In this document: piece after piece, positions 24,850-36,628 of the stretch
How positions within the stretch are numbered: position 1 is the stretch's first letter
Layout of the letters: each line of letters begins with the position of its first letter
Assembly: GCA_951394405.1 (NCBI GenBank)
Contig: OX596334.1
Span: forward strand, 62,001-126,000
Direction: 5' to 3'
DNA: 64,000 bases
DNA from: Coprinellus micaceus
Lineage: Eukaryota > Basidiomycota > Agaricomycetes > Agaricales > Psathyrellaceae
Translations under genes and position numbers: made by a program
Notes under the pieces: model-generated
What the model saw: the letters and a program-made list of their open reading frames with translations, nothing else
What the model was told of the DNA's origin: nothing
Databases searched by the model: none

Positions 24850-26570
24850 GAGCTCGGCATTGATGAAAATTTGGGGCGAAACCGAAGGGGCTGGCAACCT
24901 CGACGTCGGTGGTAAGGATGAACCAACAGAACAGTTACTACAGGAGGATACTGGTCGACAGTCTGTCTAAGACGTGAAGTGCCTTTTGATGAGGCAACGA
25001 GGGGTATAGGATCGAAGCGAAATATGGGAAGAAAGACTTCCACCTACACTTACCCCTTAATCGGAACGGCCTAAGCGGATGTGCGCTATCGGAGTGCAAT
25101 TATATGGAAGGAAGTCGCTGTGTCTACGTTTTCTGATCCACAAGTCACTGAAATTTGATTTAGGAAGGAAATTGCAGAAATAGACAGACCCTCCGAATTA
25201 GACTCATCCCTGTGACATGGAAGGAAGTGGAGATAGCTAAGAGGGGCGGGTTAGCTATCCACTCCACCCAATCGCAAAAGTGAAGAAGTCCAGCCGATTC
25301 CCCGGTTGACCCAGGTGGGTTAGGCTTTTACCTTCCTCGCCTCGATACGTAAAGAGCCAACTCTTCTTGAGATCCCCGACGTCCTCGAAACGTCCAGATT
25401 TCCGGTTCGAAATACACATGTGAGAAGCATCCGTTCGGAGGTTACCTTCATTGTCGACCGAGCGATGCTGTTCTGTTAGATGCACACCCGTAACTCTGAT
25501 GTTTTCCGAAGAGGGGAGCCGCAGATCGAGGTGCGAGGATGGGAATGGAGCTTCTTGTCGACGAGGTGTGCGTTACTGGGCCAGGTCCACGTCCCCGGAA
25601 CCGCTCTCCCACACATCCCATCTCCCCTTCCAACCTCCGAAGGTCCGGGTGCTCCAATGGTCATGGGGACTCCATAGAACAGGAGTCGCATCCATTCAAA
25701 CAGTCAAGCACGCCACTCCTGTGACTCCCCAACACATGTCGTCCTACCTATTCAAAATAGACAGACATGCGGCGAACTACATAGGAGTCGCCGTTGCCAC
25801 CTATGAACGCGACAAACGTCAGGATGGAAAGGCAATCATACGCCTCGCAGATCCTCGGACTCAATGCCAGGTGTACGTACACGGGGAGGGGATCGGAGAT
25901 CTAGCGCCCAGGTTCCGGATCAAGACGCACCCCTGTCGACTTTCGCCACCGATGATGTCGCCGATACACCAGAGCTTTTAGTCTCCTTTGAAAGTTTGGG
26001 TCGTTATCTGGACACTCGACATGGCTGTATGTCATACATGAATCGAGGGCTCGGGATGAAGGCTGTTCCCCACACATACCTTCGAACCTGGTAGAGTAGC
26101 TTTTCGAGTTCTCACCCAGATTCAGATGGGCCGCACATCGCCTGTGACACTGATACGCCAATTTGTTGAACTACACCTACCTATTTGTCTCCTTACTTCA
26201 CTCCCGTCCCCTCAAACCACCTCACACCGCCGTTCGGAGCCTCGCCATCCCTTCGTCTTCCTATGTCCACTTCGGGAGCAAGGTCTCCGAAGGATCCTCC
26301 CTCAAACGCCACCACATGTTGGCCCTTTATTCTTAGCCCGGCGCGTTAAATGGCTGGGCGAAGGGATCGAGCGCCCGTGCCGCGTGCAGGGGCACGAGGC
26401 TTCGGTCCCGCGCTTGGGCGCCTAATGTGATAGGAGAAGGGAGATGCTTATCGTGACAGGCTCGAGGTATCGGAAATTCAAGGTGGATATAGGTCGGATG
26501 GAGTGTTCATAGGCTCCCGAAAACCTGGGTGGGGAAACGTAAATGTTCGAACACTTGTCGTGTCTTTGCT
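24850..26570 (+). repeat. Repeat family R, copy R3 (best preserved)
   Basis: Direct repeat of R2. A possible gene start is MGMELLVDE at 25,539 with a donor GTGTGC. After a short candidate intron an open block runs from about 25,678 to 25,870 (TGVASIQTVKHAT ... SSYLFKIDRHAANYIGVAV ... ). It ends at a CAG/GTGTACGT junction just after the shared core CGCAGATCCTCGGACTC. I do not recognise the peptide and cannot complete the gene. The 3' part (26,340-26,470) shares the GAGCGCCCGTGCC...GGCGCCTAATGTGATAGG block with R1 and R2. Confidence 0.5.
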
Positions 26571-26604
26571 ATAAGTTTAGATGAACGTTCCGCGGTATCC
26601 CAAT

Positions 26605-27690
26605 GGTATTGGGCCTCCACGCTGTAACCAGATGGTCTTTTTTAAACATCGGCTCATCAGATGCTTTGACAGGTCAAATTCGCGCGATGTTTAGACATGA
26701 ACCCAGTTCATTATTAGTGGTTTGGATTGACTAAATTAGACTACTACACTTTGATTACACTTATATTGAATAGCCGAACGAGGGGGCAGCGGGGGATGGG
26801 TCTAGACATCCCCCGGTTTAAACCGCGGCATGTCTAAACAAATTGTCCGGAATCGTATTTTTTGAACTCTAGATATAAATGTACAAAACAGGTACTTACA
26901 GGTCGGGGTATCTAACGAAGACGACCCCGGTCTAAACACCCGGCCGGGGTGTTTAAACCGGAGTGTAAATATGGCCAGATTGCCGGAGGTGGCCTCTGAC
27001 ACCTGCCAGAGACGCCTCCAACGGCGGCGCAACATCCAAGTCCCCTCTCCCCTCACTGGCCATGAGGGGAAGAAGGGAAAGGATGGCGATCAGCCTTCCT
27101 GATGTCGCCAGGTTTATATACACTGGCAGATTTGGACATGTTTGCGCGCTGCTTGGCTCGCGCCGGCACGTGCTCGGCTTTGTTGATTGTGCCAAACAAG
27201 CGCGTATGTATATAAGCCGGGACTTCATCAAAAATCCCCCAACTCTTTTCTTCCCTTCCCCACCACCATCTCGGTGCTGCGGACGCCTTCTTGACCCTGT
27301 CGTCGCATCTGGCAATGTGACGACGGGGTCAAGAAGGCGGTCTATCAGCTCCAGATCGGTGTTTAAACACCCCATCACGGGTGTTTAAACACCGCTCGGT
27401 CTAAACACCTCTCGCTGCGAGAGGTGTTTAGACCAAGCTGTCTGGACCTGGAGGTTTAGACATTGGTGTCCAAGCCCGTCCTGTTTAGACACCCCATGTT
27501 TTACTTTTGTAGCATTGTAATACACATTTTTATACTACTCTACCCCGCTTCCGATCCCGTTCGTAAAGAGAGCGCATCGCCGCACACCCACCTGCACAGA
27601 AACGGCGAACCCTGTTTAAACAAAGGGGTATTTAAACCGGTCGAAGCATTCAATGCTCCAATGTTTAAACAAATACCATCGGGCTTCTTC
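26605..27690. repeat. Hairpin tract built on GTTTAAAC / GTCTAAAC
   Basis: About ten occurrences of the octamer GTYTAAAC or its complement fall within 0.9 kb. Several sit in hairpins: 26,814-26,825 (CGGTTTAAACCG), about 26,927-26,962 (15-bp arms, one mismatch), 27,358-27,393 (15-bp perfect arms), 27,398-27,434 (17-bp perfect arms). A further hairpin without the octamer has 21-bp arms with one mismatch at 27,284-27,304 and 27,319-27,339. Single octamers continue to about 27,670. Two TATA-like stretches (27,113 and 27,208) lie inside. No coding region is supported. This resembles a nested foldback or miniature element, but I found no clean outer termini. Confidence 0.6.
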
Positions 27691-28348
27691 CCCTGGAATC
27701 CCCCTCGACGCGCCGAGCATCAATCTCGATTCAGGTTGGATTCAGGCCTAACGCCCTGTCAATCGACGCTGCATCCCGCATCCCGCATCCCGCATCTCGA
27801 ATCCGAATCCCGGATGGTTGTCGCCTGTAAGTGGGACAGAGGTTCTGTTCGCGCACATTTCAATCCGCGATCTCCTTCGCCCTTGAGGGATATCCGAGTC
27901 TGTGTGAGAACAGTAAAAGTAAAATGGGGAATTGTAGAAAGTGACGCAAGGTGATGCAAGTAGCAAAGTGGTTTACCCGGTCCTGTCTGCCGTCGGTCTT
28001 GCTGCACGGCCCAAGGGCCTCAAGATAACCAAGCGTATGTTAAAGGCAGACCTATACTGTTACTGTTCTCGTCAGGGCTCTAGATCTCCATTCTTTAACC
28101 TTATTGTACGTATTCTTCCTGAATCAGGGATTCGTGAGCGAATAAATGAAACCGGATGCACCGTATTAAGGTCGAGGCGGGCTATGGAGGCCAGAAAAAC
28201 ATGATATTAAGCCACGACGAGGATAGAACGATGCTAGAAACGAGAGTACTCGTAGAACAGTATCCGATGTTGAGCTTTAGCGCACGGAAAGGATGCTCAG
28301 AGACACGTACAGAATTTGCGCCTCCATCGGCCACCCAACCCAGTTCGT

Positions 28349-30296
28349 CTACACCTTTCCATATCCACCATCCGAGAGGAATCCGCTGATACGCTTGACA
28401 ATGACGTCAAGTCCGGAAAGCCATTTACCCAACTGTTCGTCGAATTTGTCGGAGGGTGCGCCTTGTGATAGTCGGTGATAGAAGTCAGTCCGTCTGGGCA
28501 CCGTGCGGGTGGCGACGTAGCATAAGGAGGCTGTGATCAGCGACCGGGCGTTTAGGGGTAAGGGACGCGCGAATGCCAGAATGAAAGGTGGTCAAATGAT
28601 GACTGGAGAGCGGCGACGGAACTCGATGGAATGGGAGAATAATTGAAGAATGGTCCAACTTGTCATAGCCGAGTCGTGACACGAAACGGAGAAAGCAGCG
28701 CAGAGGACAAGGTTCGAGATTATATCACTATCACCGATACGGGGATATGGGGCCAGGAAGTCGCTCTAGCTCAAGCATGCGAGTGTAAACCTGGAATGGC
28801 ATACGTATAAGAGAAGCGGATATCATATGGATGTCCAACACGGGTAATCCGCCCCGTTGAGTTGTGTGGTGTCCACTCTAAGAATGAACAGACGAGGTGG
28901 ATATGAAAAGGTCGTCGGAAGGCACACATGCGGGTTCTGTGATCGCTGAGCACAGTGCACCGGCTCCATCGTACCACCCCAGCGTGAAACATGAAGGTAC
29001 AAGTGCTTCAGGCAACCCATGAAAGAGTGGATGGAGGCAACGTAGTAACACAAACCGGGAGGGAATTGAGAATGCCTGACAGGAAACCCTGGGACAAGTA
29101 GAAGGGATGGAGGTGCTCACGGAAACGACAGAGAGGATAATAAACGAGTGGTGATGGAGAAGAACCTCGTCGTATGAGCGTTTGAAGCGTGAATGCAGCT
29201 CCGAAGAACCGTCGCTCTGCGTGTTCTGCGGCGCCCTACAGGTAAACGCTAACCCCCTGTGAGAAATCCGACGCAAATCAGTTACGTAGTTCCCATAAAT
29301 AAGGGCTCGACTGAAAGTGAGACGGAAATGGTTAAAGTGGGAGGTTAATACGTAGCTATAGAGTGAATTCAGGAAAACGGGGAGAGAATGGAACAACGGA
29401 AAACCGTGCTAAGCCTATCCGATGCCCCAAATGAAAGAATAACGCTATACAGTATCTCGAAACCGGTTTGAGAAGCACAGGAGAGGGTTAAGTACGAAAC
29501 AGAACAAGCCTCCCGAGGAAGGCTGGTTGAATAAAGGTAAAGGGTTCCAGAAACGGATGGCGGTCATGACGGCGGAGCAAGAAGCACGACTTTGTCACGC
29601 ACCGGACTAATCGAACCAGACATGCGGTCGCATATTTCTGCGAAGATGATGTTGCTGACGCTGCTCCGTCAGAGGCCTCTCGGAACTCGGACTGGACGAG
29701 CTCCTCAAGCGTGCCTGAGGAGTCAGGTTGGCCTTGATAGCGACCGCGAACTCCCTAGAATGAGAGCAAGGAGAGGCATAATAGGAATCAGCGCGGATGA
29801 CTTTGAGAAGGAAAGAAGCTGAGCGCCGCCCTGATATGCATGCGTCTCAGCCTTCGGGTTTGGAAGACCGCGAACGTTTATATTGCTCCTGAGGTCCATT
29901 TGGACGAATCCGAAGACGCCAGAGCCAAAGAGATCTAAAGAGAAGCGCGATGTTGGAGACCGATTCGAGGAAAAGTCAACCATGGAGATATCGACATGGG
30001 CGAAAGGTACAGCGGCGATTGAGCCCCTATTTCGTCGGTTTGGCCCTGATGAGGGGGATGAACATACCAAACATCTGCACCAGACCATCTGATGCTTCGA
30101 GGAAGGTCCCTGAGTCGACGCCTGCGTCTGTAATCGGCACTTCGGCGAATGACTTCAAGTTGCGAAGGCCAGGCGGCGTGACGTTTATGTTCGAAGGTCA
30201 GGTACAGCAGAAATAGTGTCTCGATATATCATCAGGTATCGGATTTGGGGATCCTTCAGCTACCTTGACGCTCTCGAGATGTGGCTTGGCCGCCAT
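28349..30296 (-). pseudogene. GLTP family, copy 3, last splice acceptor lost
   Basis: Exons corresponding to copies 1 and 2 are all present with identical lengths: 30296-30264, 30152-30068, 29934-29876, 29754-29603, 29256-29121, 28516-28349, and no stop codon inside them. The acceptor before the last exon reads ...CTAC instead of ...CTAG (base 28,517 is G on the plus strand where C is needed), so the last 56 residues cannot be joined in the usual way. This copy also carries radical changes in otherwise constant helices: RAPQNTQ for RAxQNMQ, SRFKRS for VCFKRS, and Leu for Arg on both sides of the HHH motif. I call it a recent pseudogene. A neighbouring AG could in principle be used, which RNA data would show. 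Confidence 0.75.
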
Positions 30297-31139
30297 TGGG
30301 CCAGAGGGTAAGGAAGGGTGGGTTGCCTGGAAGTCACCGCGCGCCGCCGTCAGCCACCAACTCTCGAGATTCCCAGAAACGTTTGTCCTGGAGTTGGCCA
30401 ACTTCAAACTCACTCAGAAGGGACCAGATAGATGTAAGGAGGACGACGATTCCAGCGTGGGGTACCGCGTATCGATGTGGAGCGGAACAACGGCGGAGCT
30501 CCGTGCAACACGCTGAACTGCGGTGCCGAGTGTGCCACTGAGCACGTGCGGCATGGGCGCATCAGGGCCGCAGATCACCGCCTCACCGCTTGAAATGGCA
30601 ACGCGCCTACCGGTATCCCGCCCGAGCCTGCGGCCAGCGACTGGCTGAGCAAAGTAAGCCAAGTATAACCCCCCGCAGAAACGCTTCCCGGATCTTCGTG
30701 TGATATTCGGGGCATGCGCACCGTGGGCATCCCAAAAGGACCACCCGTCGAGCTCATCAATCCTCTGCTTCGGGGGTCAAGGGTCCATACATCCAGTCAC
30801 TTCGATGCTACGCTACGGGATGACCCAGCGGGCACGGGGTCTTCCACGGTATCCCAAGAGATCTCCCTATTAGTATGAGTTCGGGAGTCGGCCCTCCCGT
30901 CGTACGTCGGGGACGACCGGCTGGAACAAGAGGGATGATGCATAAGACCATGCACCCACGTAGTCGGCTTTGCGCAGGTTTATGAGGAGCCGTTGAGCGA
31001 GAATTGGAGTCACGACGTCGCAAGTCCTGGCATAAGAAGTTTTCAACCATATCAAAAAAGAATATCACGGAACTTACATCGCGGCGAGTCTGTCACCGTC
31101 CCGTGCCTTCAACATGAATGGATCGGGTTAAATCGTAGA

Positions 31140-32640
31140 AACTACTCACAAATAAGCCGGATGAGTGCTTCGCGCATCGATCTGAGAATAATAGCAGTTA
31201 AGTAAGAGTAAACCCTTTGTTTCTTTATATCGTTTGACACATACTGGGATGACCCCAGGAGTCACGAGGATCGCAAACGCTAGCCGCAATCCTATGAATT
31301 GAGAGCAGCAGGCTTGGTTTAGTATCACTTGGATATGATAGGGCACGATACTGACCTCCTAGAGTAAAGCAGCATGCCCCGCCGTCGCGCCATATGACCC
31401 GGAGCAGCCGACCTTTATCTCCTCTATAGCGCCGAAAGAGGGCCGTGGCGGCGGCTCCGAGCAACGCTGCGGAACGGAAGTAAATATAGTTAACAGGGGG
31501 GTGGGCATGCATATGGGAGGGATCACACACTTGTCGTTGCGGCAAGTGCTACATATCGCCGGATGCTACCTCCAAGCAAGCCAAGCGTCCGTTCGACCAG
31601 GCTTTCTGTTGGAGCGGCGTAGCAGGGGAACCCGAGTGCTTCGTCCAGAAATGATGTTGGTTCGGCTAGGATATCAGCCTACCAACCTGTACGTTCTTCG
31701 GACATGGGCCACACTCACCTTGGTACCGGAGCAAGCTGCATATATCTATGCCGAGATCAGCCACCGGTGTGGCCTGGCCCAACGATTAGAAGTGGGCTTT
31801 TTGCTTTAGGACGTGCACCCACCAAACAAATGAATACTATTGCCCAGAGATGCATCCCTTCGGCCTGAATAACTGCGCTCATGCATAGCGCGAGGGATGC
31901 TTTAAAGTGTAAATGCGTGTTTCAGTACAAACGAGATTCGACACGCTCACTGTCACACGCTATCTGGATAAGTCGCCGTGTCGCTGCGTCTACCCGTCAG
32001 CTCACATCGAACATTCAAATCAAAGGGGACAGACCTTGTTGAATGATCAACATGATTTTGCATGACTGCGTTCTCTCCGTTAAGTGCACCCCATGCGATG
32101 ACGATGCGCCTACCTTTGGCGTCACGACATAGTAGTTCCTAGAGTCCCCTGGAACCGCATCTCTCGTGACTACTATCAATTTGAAAGGCATAATCGGACT
32201 CACTGGAGAAATGAAGGGCCATCCAAAGGGATGGTCCATACCGGATAAACGTGAACAGTACCCTCCCCCGACCCCACTTTTGAGGGAACATGATCGAAAC
32301 CTAGTCGGAAATGCCCAGTTAGTCTCGTACCATGCACAGCGGCACACACTCTCGTCACCTCCACATCGAGCGTTGTAAGAACATAGTAGACCTACGACTG
32401 TGTCAGCGAGCTGGGGTATAGACTGGTTCAAGTGGAGGTCGCACATATAAAGTAAGAGACGGTACTGGTTGAAATTAGCCATCCAGTAAGAGTCAGTAGC
32501 GGAGCCGGAACACACTCGATATATACTAACAGCCATAGTTAGGGGCTAGTCGGAATTTCCATTGGTCGACTCACCCCTTGCATTCGCCACGAGGCGACGG
32601 TTTCTGCAAGCGCTCCAGCATTCTCCTCAGGGGTGGTCAT
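31140..32640 (-). CDS. DUF6533-type membrane protein, second copy (model partial)
   Basis: Starts with the ATG at 32,640 (first exon 32,640-32,575, 22 codons, same length as in copy 1). Frames match copy 1 exon by exon: VYYVLTTLDVE near 32,375, MFPQKWGRGRVLF near 32,290, a GGGACTCTAGG exon near 32,150, IYAACSGTK near 31,750, FPCYAAPTESLVERTLGLL near 31,640, and ALFRRYRGDKGRLL followed by RVIWRDGGACCF near 31,430-31,360. Conservation is of amino acids rather than only of DNA, which supports a real or recently real gene. As in copy 1, two joins fail the phase test and the 3' end is not fixed. Confidence 0.48.
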
Positions 32641-32999
32641 TTGAGAGTTCGATAACGGTAGGGGAGGGTCAGAGCGGCGTTATTTTTGTCGTGTGAGCGA
32701 GGTTATATCTTGGGTAGCGAAGAGACTGCGCTTGAGAGTGCATTGTCCTGATCGAGGGCTCCAAATCCCATCTCCGAAAGGACACCCTAAGGAGCCGCCC
32801 ATGGGCTTCCAGGCGTATTCATGAGAGTGGCCTGAGGTTCTAGCCCCTGGGCACTTAACCCAGCTGAATATCATCTGAGGAGCATATTACCGCTTCAATT
32901 CATACAGGACGTCACTTGGAACTTCCCTGTAGTTACCATCGAGCAACTACCCAGATCCACCCCCTCCCTTCTACCCGACTTCCCTCTAAGGCCGTCGAA

Positions 33000-34330
33000 C
33001 ATTTGTACCCTAAGCAATATTATCTACGGGACGCTGGAGTCGTATGGCCTCGGTACTCTGGGACGCTGGTTCTCCCGGGGCGCGAAATAAATAGAAGCAC
33101 AAGGGGCCTGGGGCTCGCCGTTCGCAGGAATTGAAACACCGGAATTACAAGAACGGAGAAGATAACGTCTTCGTCGTTTATCTGCAGGATTTGGGGTGGA
33201 GTGGGAGCGCGCGCAATGCTGTCATTGCATGACACTCGAAACAAAGACTCTTGGGTCGCCCAGGACGACCCCGCTCATTAAGGAGGAAGGCTTCCTGGGC
33301 CTCACAGCGCACTCGTCCGGGCGTTATCCGTGATTCTCTTTGCTGCACACAGGGCGCAACACGCAGAGAAGTACAATAAAGGCAAGTCGTAGTGGGAGGA
33401 TATGGGAATCTCCCGCAATCAATGTCTTCCACTCTGCCAACAGAGGGTTCGCTTTATTCTGCGCCAACAAAGAACAGTGCGTTCTCAATGCGCGTGCGAA
33501 GGCCCCATGGACCATGTAGCACCAACCCGGCCTTGTAACGGTTGAGATAGGTTCAGTGGAGTGATGTCCGAGACGGAGTAACTCGACGTCGACAGAAAGT
33601 GTGGATGCGGCAGTAGAGAGGTAGGCCGGAGTAGATGGAACTCCGCAACGTATGCAATGGAACAAACGGCCGAAGAACAAGTAAAAAGCAGGAAGACCTC
33701 TCCCGAGTGGATGAATGGAAAGATGGATGGTACCCGCCCTAGAGGAAACAAAGCGAGCAAGGGGAAAGAGCATATTACTATTAGGGGTGGTTTCGGTCAA
33801 GTCCGATGCGATAATGCGGACGAGTAGAGCACCATGAGCCCTAAGAGGGTCTGTATGCGGAGATGAGGCGGGAAGGAGAATGTACCGGAGCGAGGAAAGG
33901 CGCCTCTGCATGGGGAGATCGATTGGGGACGGGGAACTCGCGTCTTGGTGGGCGGTCGTTGTGGGGTCGTCGACTCCAAACGACTCCAGGAAGCCCGTGA
34001 ATCGCGACGCAGTCACTAGAACGAGGGTGCACAGAATACTTATCCTCTGTAAGCACAGTTCCCAATAGCACATGCCGAATGAGAGGGGGCCTACACGAAG
34101 ACCAGCTGCGCATGGATCGGCCTTTCGACGAGGATATTCGTGGGTCTAGACCTACCGCACAACCGACGCTGGACACTTCCCCTCCGCCGTACTAAATCCG
34201 GAGGGGTTGAAGACGAAGCGAGCTGGCAAGACGATGACGAGGAACCACCCTCACAGCGAAGAGAAGGAGGGATCGCCGAGTCAGGGAGGTCCGGGTCGCA
34301 CGCAGTTCTGTGATGGAGGGGCTCCCCATA
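33000..34330. other. No gene recognised
   Basis: An open frame of about 249 codons runs on the minus strand (34,073-33,324), but it contains unlikely composition, several splice-like sites and no recognisable motif. I do not call it. No strong similarity to the other repeats of the window was noticed here. Confidence 0.4.
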
Positions 34331-35090
34331 GTACGCGTTATCGGGAGAGAGGCGGAGAGGATCTACTCGTCACAGCATACACAGAACCATGGCTATTCGC
34401 GTTGTTAGCCTTCGTTCTCCCGCAAGGGATCAAAGGAAAGGGATTGTAGGCTGAAGGCTGAATACCATAGGCCGATGAAGCAGGGACGCTTCGAAGGCTA
34501 GATGTCGGTGGGGCATGAACGGTATAGCGATTCGAATGGGCGGAAACTTGAAAGGGTGATGCTGGAGGTACGCGTGAGGACGGGGAGAACGAGATCGTAC
34601 GCACCGAGTCATCGAACTGAGCCATATAATAGGGATCGTGCCTGACCCTCCTTGCACCTCGTCCTTCGCATCTAAGTTCTTCGGTTGGGCTTCTTGGATC
34701 CAGGCGTCGCAACACCACGAAATAGGGCCACCTCCGTCAAACGAGTCGATGCCTAGGTCTCACCAAGTATTCATCCGAGATATTTCAGGTCGAAGGGTGG
34801 GAATGTTGCAAGTAGACAGGGAAACTAGAAGGCAACCGAGAGAGTCGGGGAACGGGGACGGAGGCCAAGGAAAGGAGTTAAAGTCAAGCCGATTCAAGAA
34901 CGTCGGCCGAATGCCTGCGCCCAATTCGTAGTACGTGGCGAAGCAGAGTCTAGCCAAACGAATATGACGTGACACATCCACAGAATGGAAGATGAACGCA
35001 TGAGTGGACTCACCACCCCATCTGCCTCGATGCTCCGCCCACATCCGAACTGTGAACCCGCCGGTCTCCTCGTCGCGACCCATAGCAATG
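34330..35090 (-). pseudogene. Broken partial copy of the zinc-finger gene (exons 2 and 3)
   Basis: Two blocks match the gene at 7,425-11,443 in the right order and strand. At 35,085-35,015 the peptide RDEETGGFTVRMW-x2-H repeats the end of the exon carrying finger 1 (10,775-10,860), including the following GTGAGT donor. At about 34,705-34,600 the peptide ARRVRHDPYYMAQFDD repeats the end of the next exon (10,272-10,340, there YLRNDPYVAQF). The upstream C-x2-C of finger 1 is absent, replaced by unrelated sequence, and the last Cys of the finger is altered. The later fingers were not found. Confidence 0.7.
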
Positions 35091-35367
35091 GGGGGAGGGA
35101 AGAAAGCCTATTTTTGAGCTCTCTGGGTAGATAGCTCGCCGTCCTAGTCGCTGGAGTCGGATCAAAGTGTTTGTGTCTCTGGGGGTTTGGGAGGGTCCTC
35201 GCCCCTTCACACCCTGAGTGGAAGATGAGCTAAAGTCGTCCTTGCCCCTGGGTGAAATCGTGAAAACTCAAGTCGCCGAAAGGTTTCGAGTTCGAGTTTG
35301 AGCCAGAGTCCAGATCCAGCAGTGAGGTTCTAGATAGAGTGGGCTGAGAAAGCGCTGGAGGCACACT

Positions 35368-35796
35368 CTAGAAGGGTGTTGGGCGGCGTGGTCTACCAAG
35401 TTTTCTCGGGCTCTTGTTCAGCAGAGGGCGACCATAATCATCTTCGGATTCGTCTCCGTCGTCATTGGACAGAGTCTCGGTACACTCTTCCGCGCCTTCC
35501 TCATGGAGTCTGGACGCCCCTCCCTCTCCGGCGACGGGAGAGTGAAAAGGTGTAGGTCCAACAAGGGTATGTAGGCTGTTCGGTTTACGGATCTCCGTCG
35601 TCGTCCTCATAATCGTCCCTAGCCCTTGGGAAGTACGAGTCGGTCCGAAGTCCAGCTCGAGAGAAGACGGCGGCGGCGAGAGGATTGTGGATAGAGGCGA
35701 GGGGAGACGGACGGAGAGACAATCTTGGATGTCGGAGAGAGAAGATACTGTGTAGGCGGTGGTAGTCGAGGTTGACACGATTACGGGAGGAGCCAA
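35368..35796 (-). CDS. Possible terminal exon, unknown protein
   Basis: An open frame of about 142 codons without a clear ATG at its start (an in-frame stop lies just upstream, so it would need a splice acceptor). The second half is acidic (SNDDGDESEDDYG) and ends LNKSPRKLGRPRRPTPF, where GRPRRP resembles an AT-hook. It could be an exon of a regulatory gene or chance. No homologue is recognised in the window. Confidence 0.25.
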   Translation of the reverse strand: MAPPVIVSTSTTTAYTVSSLSDIQDCLSVRLPSPLSTILSPPPSSLELDFGPTRTSQGLGTIMRTTTEIRKPNSLHTLVGPTPFHSPVAGEGGASRLHEEGAEECTETLSNDDGDESEDDYGRPLLNKSPRKLGRPRRPTPF

Positions 35797-36187
35797 GGGA
35801 CGTTACCCCGAATCGTGGGGGCGGTTGACCATCTTGACTCCTAGGCGGCGATCAGGATCAGTTGAGTGCCCGATATGGCTCTTGCCTCTTGCGATCATCG
35901 TCTCCCTTGTTTCTACGCCACTTCGTTCTTGTTCTCCTGCTACTTCGTATCTGCCGTTATGCCGTATCTGCGAACCCGTATCTGCGCTTCGCCCTGTCTC
36001 TGTTCTAGAGAGCTTCGCTCAAGATGGAGCGAGCGAGGGGCGCTCTAGATCGATCGAGGAAACCTCGACATTCGCAACACCCATTGCAGGACCTCTCCTC
36101 TTGCTCTACTGCCCCTCCTGTTGCACTGTCACTCTCGTTCCAAGAGCCCACCTACGTTTTAAGGATAGCGTCCCTACAACCGGGAGG

Positions 36188-36628
36188 ATGAACTCACAAT
36201 ACCTCCTCCCCACTCCCACTCCCGAGTTTAGCGATGCAGTCAGGGAAGAATACAACCCTCGACGGCGCCGTCAGTGGGATTTAGGTTTAGGAACGACCCT
36301 AGGCTCCTTACTTTGCACGACAGACGAACTTCGAAGGAAGGGCGGTTTTCACGTCAGTTCGGATGGTGAGTACACTTTCTTTTGTCTTTCATTCAACCTT
36401 CACCTCCTTTTTACATCGTCCTCCATTCCCTCTGTTCCGTCCCTCGCATCACCCTCTCCTACTCTTCCTTCTCACTGTACCTCCCACGCCCAAACCGTTC
36501 TTCGTGTCGGATTCCACCCCGGCCGCGTTTCCATTTCACCTGGCTCCCACCAGTCCGGCTAAATCCTGACGCTAATGTTCCTTCTTCCAGCTTCGCCCAC
36601 CCAATCCGCATCTGTCCTCCTTTTTTAG
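36188..36628 (+). CDS. Possible two-exon small gene, unknown
   Basis: The ATG at 36,188 begins MNSQYLLPTPTPEF and the exon ends at 36,365 before a strong GTGAGT donor. A TTCTTCCAG acceptor at 36,590 continues in phase to a stop at 36,628, giving 71 residues. The piece RRRRQWDLGLGTTLGSLL looks protein-like. The intron (225 bp) is pyrimidine-rich near its 3' end. There is no family assignment, and the frame is open upstream of the ATG, so the true start may be earlier. Confidence 0.3.

Larger units (their letters stand above)
28110..32960 (-). repeat. Segmental duplication, arm 3 (inverted)
   Basis: Inverted copy of about 530-5,250 of arm 1, containing the DUF6533-type gene and a GLTP copy in the same order. 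It lacks the 45-codon ORF and the zinc-finger part. Its GLTP region is far closer to arm 2 than to arm 1 over roughly 330 bp (29,596-29,930), but not outside it. Confidence 0.85.

Noticed and set aside
26953..27388. Two opposite frames of 108 and 141 codons over the hairpin tract
   Set aside because: They owe their length to the inverted repeats themselves, and neither has a recognisable domain.
33324..34073. 249-codon minus-strand frame
   Set aside because: No motif, no conserved copy, unusual composition. It is probably a chance open frame.
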